DNA from: UBA10649 sp963755335
GTDB taxonomy: Bacteria > Actinomycetota > Actinomycetes > S36-B12
NCBI GenBank assembly: GCA_963755335.1
Contig: CAVWJW010000008.1
Location: 1-64,000 of the forward strand
Reading direction: 5' to 3'
Length of the DNA stretch: 64,000 nt
Within the stretch, counting starts at the first letter, position 1. Each line of letters opens with the position of its first letter. Below are positions 37,146 to 45,838 of this stretch, piece after piece. The position numbers and the translations under genes are program-made. Under the pieces are notes generated by a model. It saw only the letters and a program-made list of their open reading frames with translations. It did not search any database and was not told where the DNA came from.

Positions 37146-37535
37146 GTGAGCGTGTTCACGGAACCCGAGATTGCCTACCTGCGCAGCCAGCCGCTGATGC
37201 GATTCGCGACCGCCTCGTCGTCCGGACGGCCCGACGTGGCCCCCGTTGTCTTCGGCCTCGACGGAGATGACATCGTCTCCGCGGGCTTCGACATCGGCAG
37301 CACCGTCCGCTATCGCAACATCCGCGAGAACCCCCGGGCCACGCTCGTCATCGACGACCTGGCTTCCATGGACCCGTGGACGCCGCGCGGCGTGAAGATC
37401 ATCGGCAGCGCCTCGATCGAGTCGCACGGCGACGGCGAGCGGTTCCGCATCTCGCCTGAGGTGATCATCAGCTGGGCGATCAACGACACCAGCCCTGGGA
37501 TTCCGAAGATGGAACGCCGCCAGGTCTCGCCCTGA
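37146..37535 (+). CDS. PPOX-class (split-barrel, possibly F420-dependent) oxidoreductase
   Basis: A 129-residue split-barrel flavin/F420 protein: PLMRFATASSSGRPDVAPVVFG at the start, VRYRNIRENPRATLVIDDLA and IIGSASI. I chose the GTG at 37146 because its product starts VSVFTEPEIAYL as the family does; the frame is open from 37131. It begins 1 base after the previous stop and is the last gene of the P450 operon. Family members reduce or bind unsaturated cofactors or quinones. Confidence 0.78.
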   Translation: MSVFTEPEIAYLRSQPLMRFATASSSGRPDVAPVVFGLDGDDIVSAGFDIGSTVRYRNIRENPRATLVIDDLASMDPWTPRGVKIIGSASIESHGDGERFRISPEVIISWAINDTSPGIPKMERRQVSP

Positions 37536-37588
37536 GGCCGAAGCACGAGGATGATTCCCAACGCCGCCGCAGGGACGTACGTTCGACT

Positions 37589-39178
37589 GTGAAGGCATTG
37601 ACCGCGGCCAACCTTCCGATGATCGACAGCGTGGCCGGTCCTGGCTATGACCGCTCGGCCGCACAGGTCGGCATCGTCCACTTCGGCTTCGGGAACTTCC
37701 ATCGCTCCCACGAGGCGGCCTACCTCGACCAGCTCATGGAGCTCGGCTCCGGGCAGGACTGGGGCATCTGCGGCGTGGGGATCCTGCCGCAGGACGTCGC
37801 CATGCGTGACGCGATGCGGGAACAGGACTGCCTGTACACCTTGGTGGTCCGTCACCCGGATGGCTCCCTCGAGCCACGGATCGTGGGGTCGGTCCTCGAG
37901 TACCTGTACGGCCCCGACGATCCCGAGGCCGTGTACCGCAGACTGCTGGATCCTCGCGTCCGCATCGTGAGCCTGACGGTCACCGAGGGCGGCTACCTGA
38001 AGAATGCGGCAACGGGGGAATTCGATGCCTCGAATCCAGCGGTGGTCCACGACCTGCACAGTCCCGAGTCGCCCCAGACGGTATTCGCGTACATCGTCGA
38101 GGCGCTGCGCCGGCGGCGTGAGGCCGGCATGGCCCCGTTCACGGTGCTGTCGTGCGACAACCTCCAAGGAAACGGTGAGATCGCTCGACGTACCGTCACC
38201 TCCTTCGCGAGACTTGTCGACCCTGCGTTGGGCGAGTGGATCGACGGAAACGTGTCGTTCCCGAACTGCATGGTCGATCGCATCACGCCCGGGACGACCG
38301 ACGCGGATCGGGAGGCCATCGCGGCCGAGTTCGGCATCGACGACAGGTGGCCTGTTCCTGCCGAGCCCTTCACCCAGTGGATCGTGGAGGACCAGTTCCC
38401 GTCGGGGCGCCCGTCGCTCGAACTCGTCGGGGTGCAGTTCGTCGAGGACGTCAAGCCGTACGAGCTGATGAAGCTGCGGCTCCTGAACGCCAGTCACCAG
38501 GCGATCGCCTACTTCGGCGCCCCTCTCGGCTACGTGCTGGTGGATGAAGTCCTCCGCGACGACGATGTGCGCCGGTACCTCGTCGAGTACATGGCTCGGG
38601 AGGCTGCCCCGACGCTGGGGGAGCTGCCCGGGATCGATCTCGACGGCTACATGGCGACGTTGATCGAGCGATTCAGCAATCCGAAGATGCGCGACACCGT
38701 CAAACGGCTGGCGACCGATGGCTCCAACCGGATGGCCACGTTCACGCTGCCGGCCATTGAAGCGAACCTTGCGCACGGTCGACCGATTCCGCTGGGTGCG
38801 GCCATGGTCGCTGCGTGGGCGCAGTACTGGGTCCTCATTGCGACGGGCGAGCTCCCTGCTGCTGAGGTGCCTGACGATGTGCATGCCGAGGAGATGACGC
38901 GTGCGGCGCTGGCTCAGGACGGCAACCCGACCGCGTTCATCGAGATGCGGAACCTCTTCGGCACCCTGGCTGATGACGCCGTCTTCCGCGAGGAGTTCGT
39001 GAAGGCTCGGCAGGCACTCGTCGCCACCGGCGTGCGCGGAACGATCCAGGAGCTCTGGCCCGTCCGCGGTGAGGTGCCAGCAGCCCGGGAATGCAGGCCT
39101 GCACGAGGCCGCCGCCCGAATGGCGTCGATGGATTCGGCGTGCTCGGTCTTGAGGGAGCGTCTACCGTGAGACGGTAA
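37589..39178 (+). CDS. Mannitol dehydrogenase-family polyol dehydrogenase
   Basis: NAD-dependent oxidation of a polyol such as mannitol or of an aldonate. The protein has the N-terminal Rossmann motif VHFGFGNFHRSHEAAYLDQL and the catalytic Lys/Asn/His group KLRLLNASHQAIAYFG. It starts with a GTG. The family length is about 480-490 residues; here the frame continues to 529 with a Pro/Arg-rich tail after IQELWPVRG, which may be non-native and due to an indel near 39065. It is separate from the upstream operon by about 50 bp. Confidence 0.87.
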   Translation: MKALTAANLPMIDSVAGPGYDRSAAQVGIVHFGFGNFHRSHEAAYLDQLMELGSGQDWGICGVGILPQDVAMRDAMREQDCLYTLVVRHPDGSLEPRIVGSVLEYLYGPDDPEAVYRRLLDPRVRIVSLTVTEGGYLKNAATGEFDASNPAVVHDLHSPESPQTVFAYIVEALRRRREAGMAPFTVLSCDNLQGNGEIARRTVTSFARLVDPALGEWIDGNVSFPNCMVDRITPGTTDADREAIAAEFGIDDRWPVPAEPFTQWIVEDQFPSGRPSLELVGVQFVEDVKPYELMKLRLLNASHQAIAYFGAPLGYVLVDEVLRDDDVRRYLVEYMAREAAPTLGELPGIDLDGYMATLIERFSNPKMRDTVKRLATDGSNRMATFTLPAIEANLAHGRPIPLGAAMVAAWAQYWVLIATGELPAAEVPDDVHAEEMTRAALAQDGNPTAFIEMRNLFGTLADDAVFREEFVKARQALVATGVRGTIQELWPVRGEVPAARECRPARGRRPNGVDGFGVLGLEGASTVRR

Positions 39179-39223
39179 CGCAGGAGACCGGGTGCCCAAG
39201 CGCGGCGGGAGAAGGTCAGGCTG

Positions 39224-40381
39224 ATGAAGCTGCTCGAGCCGAGTTGGCATGACGCGAGGCGGGCGCACGCCTGCGTCGCGCCCCTGCCGTCGGAGCGCGT
39301 CCGCCTCGTTGACGCGCACGGCCGGACGACCGCGAGTCCGATCGCTGCTCGGACGCCTCTGCCGCCGTGGCCCGTCTCGGCGATGGACGGGTGGGCAGTC
39401 GCGGGTGAGGGGCCGTGGTCGGTCGTCGGCGACGTGCTCGCGGGCTCAGTGCGGTCCGCTCCGCTGATGCCGGGCCAGGCGGTTCTCATCGCGACGGGGT
39501 CCGCCATTCCGGCGGGCTCGGACGGCGTTCTTCGCAGCGAGGACGGACTCCTCGATCGCGACGGAGGCCTGCGCGGCCGAGTTCGCGAGGGACGGGACAT
39601 CAGGGCCGCGGGACACGAGGCGCGGGCCGCTGAGGAGCATCGCAGCGGGGGTGTCCTTGACCCCGGCCCGGATCGGGCTCGCCGCGGCAGCCGGCCACGA
39701 TGCCGTCGACGTGGCGCGCCGCCCGACGGTGCAGCTGATCATCCTGGGTGACGAGCTCCTCCATCAGGGTCCCGCCACCGAGGGCCGCGTTCGTGACAGC
39801 CTCGGTCCCCAACTACCGGGCTGGTTGACCGGCATGGGCGTGTCGAGCTGGTGGGATCCGTGCGCGTCGACGACACCCTGAACGAGCTCGAGGAAGCGCT
39901 CGCGGGCGCCGAGGGCGTCGACCTGATAATGACGACCGGGGGCACGGCCGCCGGACCGGTGGACCATGTGCACGCGGCCATCGCCGCGACGGGCGGGTCG
40001 CTGCTCGTGGACCACGTCGCCTGCCGGCCCGGGCACCCGATGCTTCTCGCCGGCTGGCCATCCGGGCTACGGCTCGTCGGACTCCCGGGCAATCCGCTCG
40101 CGGCGGTGGTGGCCCTGCTGACGCTGGGCAAACCGGTGATCGACGGCCTGCTCGGACGCCCCCTGCTGCCGTTGCCAGCAGTGGTGCTCGGGGGCTACGT
40201 CGGCGCCCGTGGCGCGAAGACCCGACTGGTGCCAGCACGGCTCGAGGGCGGGCGGGCCGTGCCCGTCCCGTATGTCGGCTCGGGCATGCTCCGAGGGCTC
40301 GCCGACGCCGATGGCCTCGTTGTGGTCGCCGCTGGCGAAGGGGAGCCGGGCTCCCCTGCCGAGTGGCTTGCCTTCACCTGA
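39224..40381 (+). pseudogene. moeA: Molybdopterin molybdotransferase (MoeA-like), two frameshifts
   Basis: MoeA inserts molybdate into adenylylated molybdopterin. The first frame gives WPVSAMDGWAV (the conserved MDGYA-type motif) and IATGSAIPAGSDGV. A second, from about 39625, gives LTPARIGLAAAAGHDAV and QLIILGDELL. The third, from about 39845, gives VDLIMTTGGTAAGPVDHV and LVGLPGNPLAAVVALLTL. One apparent insertion and one apparent deletion restore each other's frame. Reconstructed length is about 386 residues, near normal. Lesions are probably sequencing errors. Confidence 0.82.
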
Positions 40382-40471
40382 CCACGACGGAGTCAGGTTC
40401 CGACCCCATGGCGAGGTTCGCCCGGAACAACGGTACTTTGACGTCCACATACTTGGGTTGAAGGAGCGCAC

Positions 40472-41920
40472 ATGCCGGTGATCGAGAAGCCTGTCGACGT
40501 CGCGAGCATTCCCGGATGGGACCGCTCGACAGACGTGCTGGTCGTCGGGCTGGGGGTCGCCGGGACCTGCGCCGCACTCGAGGCGCACCGCGCGGGAGCC
40601 GACGTCCTCGTCATCGAGCGGGCCAGCGCGGGCGGGGGAGCGAGCGCCCTGTCGCAGGGGATCTTCTACTTCGGCGGCGGCACGGACGTGCAGACCGCCT
40701 GCGGCTACGACGACTCCCCCGAGAACATGTACGCCTTCCTCCGCGCGGTCACCACGACGACGGACGAGGAGAGCCTTCGCGTGTTCTGCGAGGAGAGCGT
40801 GGCGCAGTTCGACTGGCTCGAGGAGCAGGGTGTTCCGTTCAAGCGCGAGGCCTTCACGCACAAGGCCGTCTACATCCGCTCGGGGGAGGGCCTGCTGTCG
40901 ACCGGCAACGAGAAGACGTGGCCGTTCCGCGACATCGCCGTCCCGGCCCCGCGCGGTCACCAGGTCTCCGGGGACGGCGACATCAGCGGTGGCTACGTCG
41001 CCATGAAGGCACTGCTTGCGACGTTCGTCGCCGAGGGCGTCCCCGCGCTCTACGACGCGGCAGTGATCGGCCTGGTCACGAATGCCGACGGCCGTGTCGT
41101 CGGCGTGAAGGTCCGCAAGGAGGGCGTCGACTCATTCGTCGAGGCGCGCAAGGGCGTCATCCTCGCCGCGGGGAGCTTCAACCTGAACGCCGAGATCACG
41201 GCCGAGCACATGCCGCTCTTCAGCCAGTACGGCAAGCCGCTGGGCGAGCCCACCAACGACGGCGCCGGAATGCTCCTGGGGCAGAGCGTCGGCGTGGCGG
41301 TGCGCGGCATGGAGGGTGTCTGCGCGACGGCATCCATCTACCCGCCCGAGGACCTCATCAAGGGCATCGTCGTGAACGCGAACGGCGAGCGCTTCATGCC
41401 TGAGGACGCCTACCACGGCCGCATGGCCACGAACATCCAGAAGCAGCCCGGCGCCACGGCCTTCCTCATCCTCGACGAGGAGATCTTCGACTACCCCAAG
41501 CACGGGTCCCATACGTTCATGGACGCCTACGAGACCGTCGAGGAGATGGAGGCGGCCCTCAAGGTTCCCAGCGGCTCACTCGCTCGGACGCTTGCCGACT
41601 ACAACGCCGGCATCGAGCAGGGCGACGATCCCGCTTTCCACAAGGACCCGCACTGGTTGAAGACGCTGCACGCCCCGTACGCGGTCTTCGACATCTCGAT
41701 CCCGAGGTCGGACTACCACTGGATGTCGCTCGGCGGCCTGTGGACCAACGCCTATGGGCAGGCCCTCACCGACGACGGCCAGCCCGTGCCCGGTCTGTAT
41801 GCAGCGGGTGCCTGCACAGCGCACCTGTCACAGGACGGCGACGAGTATGCGAGCGGCATGAGCCTCGGCGCGGGTTCGCTCTTCGGCCGTCGCGCGGGGG
41901 CCCACGCGGCTATCTCGTGA
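40472..41920 (+). CDS. FAD-dependent oxidoreductase (fumarate reductase/3-ketosteroid dehydrogenase-like flavoprotein)
   Basis: A 482-residue flavoprotein: dinucleotide motif VLVVGLGVAGTCAALEAHRAG at about residues 23-43, ending in VIER. The second FAD motif GLYAAGACTAHLSQDGDEYASG lies near the C-terminus. Members of this superfamily reduce or desaturate C-C bonds in organic acids and steroids. GAAGGAG precedes the ATG, and a TTGACG 35 bases upstream could be a -35 box. The substrate cannot be read. Confidence 0.85.
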   Translation: MPVIEKPVDVASIPGWDRSTDVLVVGLGVAGTCAALEAHRAGADVLVIERASAGGGASALSQGIFYFGGGTDVQTACGYDDSPENMYAFLRAVTTTTDEESLRVFCEESVAQFDWLEEQGVPFKREAFTHKAVYIRSGEGLLSTGNEKTWPFRDIAVPAPRGHQVSGDGDISGGYVAMKALLATFVAEGVPALYDAAVIGLVTNADGRVVGVKVRKEGVDSFVEARKGVILAAGSFNLNAEITAEHMPLFSQYGKPLGEPTNDGAGMLLGQSVGVAVRGMEGVCATASIYPPEDLIKGIVVNANGERFMPEDAYHGRMATNIQKQPGATAFLILDEEIFDYPKHGSHTFMDAYETVEEMEAALKVPSGSLARTLADYNAGIEQGDDPAFHKDPHWLKTLHAPYAVFDISIPRSDYHWMSLGGLWTNAYGQALTDDGQPVPGLYAAGACTAHLSQDGDEYASGMSLGAGSLFGRRAGAHAAIS

Positions 41921-41940
41921 GCGCCGCCTGACGGGATCGA

Positions 41941-43731
41941 CTACCGGACGGCGCTGGACTCCTGAGCGAGGTCGAGCAGTCGCTCAGGCCCGGTCGGTTC
42001 GTGGGCCAGGAGCGGTGCAACCGCCACTCGGCTGGCGAGCTGCTCCACACGGGCGATCTGTTCGAGTTCCGCGTCCGCTCTCTGTCGGAGAAGGGCCGAT
42101 GACGGTCCCGCGGCGGCAAGGGAATTGGTCACTACCCATGCCCACGGGTTGATGCCCGCTCGGATCAGGTCATCCTGAAGGACCTGTGCCTCGGTGACGG
42201 GCGTCGGCTCGGCGAGGGTGACCAGGAGGACCTTGGTCTGAGCGGGATCCTGCAGTCGCATGAGTGGGGTCGTGTAGTTGCTCGAATCGCCCATCTGTCG
42301 CACGACGTCCCGGTGATACGACCCGGCCGCGTCAAGGAGAAGGAGGGTGTGCCCGGTTGGGGCGGTGTCGACGACGACGAACTCCCGCCGGGACTCGTTG
42401 ACGACCTTGGAGAACTGCTGGAAGACGGCTACCTCCTCGGTGCAGGGCGAGAGCAGGTCCTCAGCGAGGTTGGCGCGACCGGCCTCGTCGAGCCTGCTGC
42501 CCTTCGTCGCCATGATTCGGTCGCGGTACTCCTGGGTGGCCCGAACCGGGTCGATGCGGGAGACGCGAAGCTGCGGGACTGCTCCGGCCAGGGTCTCCTC
42601 CAGGTGTGCCGCCGGGTCGGTGGTCGTCAGGTGAACATCGTGGCCGCGGGAGGCGAGGGAGACGGCGATGGTCGCGGCGATCGTTGTCTTGCCCACGCCG
42701 CCCTTTCCCATGCACATGATCAGGCCGTGACCATCACGTTCGAGTTCGTCGATCAGCGCGGACAATGGCGCATTCGGTGGAGGGCTGGGGCTGGCCACGG
42801 GGAGGTCGACGGTCGTCGACGACTCGTGCAGGAGCGTGGCGAGCGCGTCGCGTCCGACCATGTTGGCGGCCTTGAGCTCGATGACGTCGCGCGGTAGGCC
42901 GACGATCGACGCCGGCATGCCCCCGATAGCCGCCTGCTCGCGGGCACGCACGGCGACAGCGAGTTCGTCGCCGCTCACGTCATCCGGAAGGACGCCATTG
43001 ATGACCACGTTCGTGGCGTGGATGCCGATCGCGGCGAGTTCGTTTGCGGTGCGGTCGATCTCTGAGATGGCCGACGTCTGGGCGCGAGTGACCAGCACGA
43101 GCCGGGTTCGAGACGGGTCCATCAAGGCGGCGACGGCGTCGGCGTAAACGCGGCGCTGCTTGTCGAGCCCCGCAAGCGGCCCGAGACAGGACGCATCACC
43201 CTTACCCTCGTTGAGGAAGTCCGTCCACGACCCTGGCAGCTGAAGGAGTCGGATGGTGTGCCCGGTCGGAGCGGTGTCGAACACGACGTGGTCGTAGGCA
43301 CCGAAGACGGCCTCATCGGCGAGGAGCGCGGTGAACTCGTTGAAGGAGGCGACCTCCGTCGTGCAGGAACCGGACAGCTGCTCGGTGATCGACGCGATCT
43401 CACGTTCGGGCAGGAGCCCGCGAACTGGGGCGATGATGCGCTCGCGGTATGCGTCGGCCGCCTGATCGGGGTCGATCTCGAGTGCCGACAGGCCGGGCAC
43501 GTCCGCGATATCCGTGATGGTGTTCCCGATCGTCACGCCCAGGACCTGCCCGACGTTGGATGCCGGGTCGGTGCTGACGAGCAGCACCCGACTGCCCGCG
43601 GTGGCGAGGTGGATTGCCGTGGCGCAGGCCACGGACGTCTTGCCGACGCCGCCCTTGCCGGTGAAGAACAGGAAGCGGGGCGGGTCGGCCAGGAAGCGCT
43701 TCACCGTGTCAGCAGCACCCTGAGGGGCCAC
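41941..43731 (-). CDS. arsA: Arsenite pump-driving ATPase (tandem ArsA)
   Basis: ArsA energises arsenite extrusion by the membrane pump. The 596-residue protein has both halves: P-loop FFTGKGGVGKTSVACA at the start and MGKGGVGKTTIAATIA at about residue 345. The arsenite-binding Cys motifs SGSCTTEVASF, DASCLGPLAG and LSPCTEEVAVF are all present. The ATG overlaps the end of the ArsM-ArsD gene by 23 bp, so the two are coupled and form an ArsD-to-ArsA relay. No ArsB or Acr3 pump gene is in the window. Confidence 0.93.
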   Translation of the reverse strand: MAPQGAADTVKRFLADPPRFLFFTGKGGVGKTSVACATAIHLATAGSRVLLVSTDPASNVGQVLGVTIGNTITDIADVPGLSALEIDPDQAADAYRERIIAPVRGLLPEREIASITEQLSGSCTTEVASFNEFTALLADEAVFGAYDHVVFDTAPTGHTIRLLQLPGSWTDFLNEGKGDASCLGPLAGLDKQRRVYADAVAALMDPSRTRLVLVTRAQTSAISEIDRTANELAAIGIHATNVVINGVLPDDVSGDELAVAVRAREQAAIGGMPASIVGLPRDVIELKAANMVGRDALATLLHESSTTVDLPVASPSPPPNAPLSALIDELERDGHGLIMCMGKGGVGKTTIAATIAVSLASRGHDVHLTTTDPAAHLEETLAGAVPQLRVSRIDPVRATQEYRDRIMATKGSRLDEAGRANLAEDLLSPCTEEVAVFQQFSKVVNESRREFVVVDTAPTGHTLLLLDAAGSYHRDVVRQMGDSSNYTTPLMRLQDPAQTKVLLVTLAEPTPVTEAQVLQDDLIRAGINPWAWVVTNSLAAAGPSSALLRQRADAELEQIARVEQLASRVAVAPLLAHEPTGPERLLDLAQESSAVR

Positions 43732-44959
43732 AGCCGCAGCTGTCGCCGTTCGAGTCGTTCAGGAGCGTGACGCCGGCTGGGACGACCGCTAGCTCGTCGG
43801 GCAGGCCCGCGAACTTGAGTAGTTGGGCGCGACTCGGGTAGGCGCCGGTCATGACGGTGACCCCGTCGACCGTGGTCAGAGGTAGACCGTCGGAGCCGGC
43901 GACCTGCAGGAAGGCGCGGACGTTGTCGTCGGTGACGAAGGCAGTCGGGTCGTTGGCCAGGTTGTGGCGGACGATGTCAGCGCCGCGCTCGGTGAGGTGG
44001 ATGAGGTCGGCAGTGAAGTCGACGAGGGCTTGGTCGACGTCGGGCCCGCAGACGCCGGTGTTGCAGCACAGCGCGGGCTCGTAGACGCGAACGACGTGCA
44101 TGCGGGACTCCTCGGTGACAGGTCGGGTTGATGCGCCGGGCTTGGTGGCGCGGATGAAGGCGGAGCGGATGACGCCGTCGAACTCGCCGATGGCCTGATC
44201 GACGTCCAGACCCTCGGGGATGTCCTCGGGGCGGAGGTCGGCAGCGAGGCCCTCGAGCTCCGAGCGTCCGAAGATGGTGGTGGGCTCGATCGTGACGTCG
44301 TGGAATCCGGCTGCCTGCATCCTGGCGGTGCAGTCGTCCTGCGTGAGCGCGCCGGCGATGCAGCCCGTCCACAACGCCATGATGCCCGTCAGGTCCGGGG
44401 AGAGCTCGCGGGACAGCACCATGTCGGAGATCGCGAATCGGCCGCCGGGCTTGAGGACGCGCATCGCCTCGCGGAACACCGCGTCCTTGTCGGCTGAGAG
44501 ATTGACGACGCAGTTGGAGATGATCACGTCGATCGAGTCATCGGGCAGCGGAATGTGCTCGATGGTCCCGAGCAGGAACTCGACGTTCTCGACGCCGGAC
44601 CTGGCCTTATTGGCGTTCGCGAGGTCAAGCATCTCGGGAGTCATGTCGAGGCCGTAGGCCCTTCCGCCGGGCGCCACGCGTCGTGCCGAGAGGAGCACGT
44701 CGATCCCGCCGCCGGAGCCGAGGTCGAGAACGACGTCGCCGGGGTTCAACTGCGCGAGCATCGTCGGGTTCCCGCAGCCCAGCGAGGCCAGCACGGCTTC
44801 CTGGGGAAGCAGTGCCTTCTCGTCGTCGTCGTACTGCGACTGCCCGAACGGGTCGAGGCTGCTGGCGGACGGGCCGCAGCAGGAAGACGCGGTGCGGGCG
44901 AGTGTCGCGTAGCGGTCGCGGACGGCGGTGGTGATGTCGTCGGCGTCGTGAACGGTCAT
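43709..44959 (-). CDS. arsM: ArsM-ArsD fusion: arsenite methyltransferase plus arsenic metallochaperone
   Basis: One uninterrupted 416-residue frame. Residues 1 to about 285 are ArsM: SAM motif VLDLGSGGGIDVLLSA and the three arsenic-binding Cys in ASLGCGNP, SNCVVNLS and LWTGCIAGAL. Residues 287-416 are a complete ArsD: MHVVRVYEPALCCNTGVCGPDVD, a thioredoxin-like core and a Cys-rich end SCGCGPSGCC. ArsD delivers arsenite to ArsA, encoded next. At the joint a GAGGAG site lies 6 bases before the ATG at 44101, so a separate 130-residue ArsD could also be made. No stop is hidden in any frame at the joint. Confidence 0.9.
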   Translation of the reverse strand: MTVHDADDITTAVRDRYATLARTASSCCGPSASSLDPFGQSQYDDDEKALLPQEAVLASLGCGNPTMLAQLNPGDVVLDLGSGGGIDVLLSARRVAPGGRAYGLDMTPEMLDLANANKARSGVENVEFLLGTIEHIPLPDDSIDVIISNCVVNLSADKDAVFREAMRVLKPGGRFAISDMVLSRELSPDLTGIMALWTGCIAGALTQDDCTARMQAAGFHDVTIEPTTIFGRSELEGLAADLRPEDIPEGLDVDQAIGEFDGVIRSAFIRATKPGASTRPVTEESRMHVVRVYEPALCCNTGVCGPDVDQALVDFTADLIHLTERGADIVRHNLANDPTAFVTDDNVRAFLQVAGSDGLPLTTVDGVTVMTGAYPSRAQLLKFAGLPDELAVVPAGVTLLNDSNGDSCGCGPSGCC

Positions 44960-44971
44960 GGTCAGGGCTCC

Positions 44972-45292
44972 TTACTCGGTCGGGCAGTCTTTGGTGCCGG
45001 CGAGCATCGACAGCAGCGCGATGGGCTCGGCGATGGCGTCGCAGCACAGGGAGTAGATGTTGCTGCGCCCGACGGGCGTGGCGACGACCAGTCCGTTGTC
45101 GCGCAGACTCTTCAAGTGGTGGCTGACCAGGGTCTGCGACAGGCCCGTCGTCGCCATGAGCTCGGTCACCGACGACTCTCGGTCGGCCACGGCGAGGAGG
45201 ATCGTCAGCCGGTTCTCGTCGGACAGGGCCTTGAGCACTGGCGCGATCTCGCGCGCGCGGGATGCTGGCGTTGACTTCGTTCGCGTGGGCAT
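44972..45292 (-). CDS. arsR: ArsR-family arsenic-responsive repressor
   Basis: A 106-residue winged-helix repressor: APVLKALSDENRLTILLAV, then TGLSQTLVSHHLKSLRDNGLV as recognition helix. Cys residues near the C-terminus (SLCCDAIAEP and KDCPTE) could bind arsenite. It starts the ArsM-ArsD/ArsA unit with 12 bp to the next gene. An 18-bp inverted repeat lies just upstream. Confidence 0.9.
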   Translation of the reverse strand: MPTRTKSTPASRAREIAPVLKALSDENRLTILLAVADRESSVTELMATTGLSQTLVSHHLKSLRDNGLVVATPVGRSNIYSLCCDAIAEPIALLSMLAGTKDCPTE

Positions 45293-45325
45293 GCCTCGAC
45301 TCTACCTATCAGTCACCATTGGTTT

Positions 45326-45343
45326 CAACAGCAACCGCTGTTG
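45326..45343. promoter_or_regulatory. ArsR operator candidate upstream of arsR
   Basis: CAACAGC and GCTGTTG flank AACC, 33 bases upstream of the arsR start. Perfect dyad symmetry and an AT-richer surround fit an ArsR dimer site controlling arsR, arsMD and arsA. It lies between the broken arsC and arsR on the minus strand. Confidence 0.6.
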
Positions 45344-45365
45344 CATAGGACACGTTCGGTCAGAC

Positions 45366-45712
45366 TCACGGCGCGATCTGAGCGATCAGGTCCCCGACCG
45401 GGTCCTCGAGCTTCCAGTCCTCGTACCTCTTGCCCGCGTAGACCGGGCACACATCGCCGCAACCCATCGTGATGACGACGTCGGACTCGAAGACCGCCCG
45501 GTCGGTGAGGATCTTGGGCGTCTCGTGACGGATGTCGATTCCTTCTTCGAGCAGCGCCTCCACCACAGCGGGATTGACGGTGTCGGCCGGTGCCGACCCG
45601 GCCGAACGGACCTCGACCCGGTCGCCGGCCAGGTGTGTCAGGAAGGCCGCGGCCATCTGGGAGCGACCGGCGTTGTGGATGCAGACGAAAGGACGGAGGG
45701 CTTGTCGCTCAT
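45366..45712 (-). pseudogene. arsC: Arsenate reductase (LMW-phosphatase type), frameshifted and short
   Basis: The ATG at 45712 starts MSDKPSVL and the rest continues in another frame as FVCIHNAGRSQMAAAFL, with the P-loop Cys-x5-Arg and the second redox region VITMGCGDVCPVYAGKRYEDW. One base appears missing in the A/T run near 45688. The C-terminus stops at DPVGDLIAQIAP, about 20-25 residues short of the intact homologue at 46531, so it lacks the last helix. Two independent defects make real decay plausible, although an indel could explain both if a second one lies at the end. Confidence 0.75.
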
Positions 45713-45819
45713 GTGGATCGATTCTCGGAACTCGGCGGCGCCGCGACGCTCGAGGCGGTGAAGCATGTCGAAACCTTCGTCGAACGGACGGCCGGAGACT
45801 ACTTGACACTCCAAAATAA

Positions 45820-45835
45820 ATCAAAGAAGGTTGAG
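45820..45835. promoter_or_regulatory. ArsR/SmtB-type operator upstream of the ArsR-LMWP fusion
   Basis: ATCAA-N6-TTGAG closely follows the ArsR/SmtB consensus ATCAA-N6-TTGAT and ends 3 bases before the ATG at 45839. A TTGACA that could act as -35 lies just upstream at 45804. Binding here would block transcription of the fusion gene and the arsC that follows. Confidence 0.6.
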
Positions 45836-45838
45836 TCA

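Noticed and set aside
37310..39319. A 669-residue minus-strand open frame opposite the polyol dehydrogenase
   Set aside because: It is antisense to clearly conserved genes and has Arg/His-rich shadow composition.
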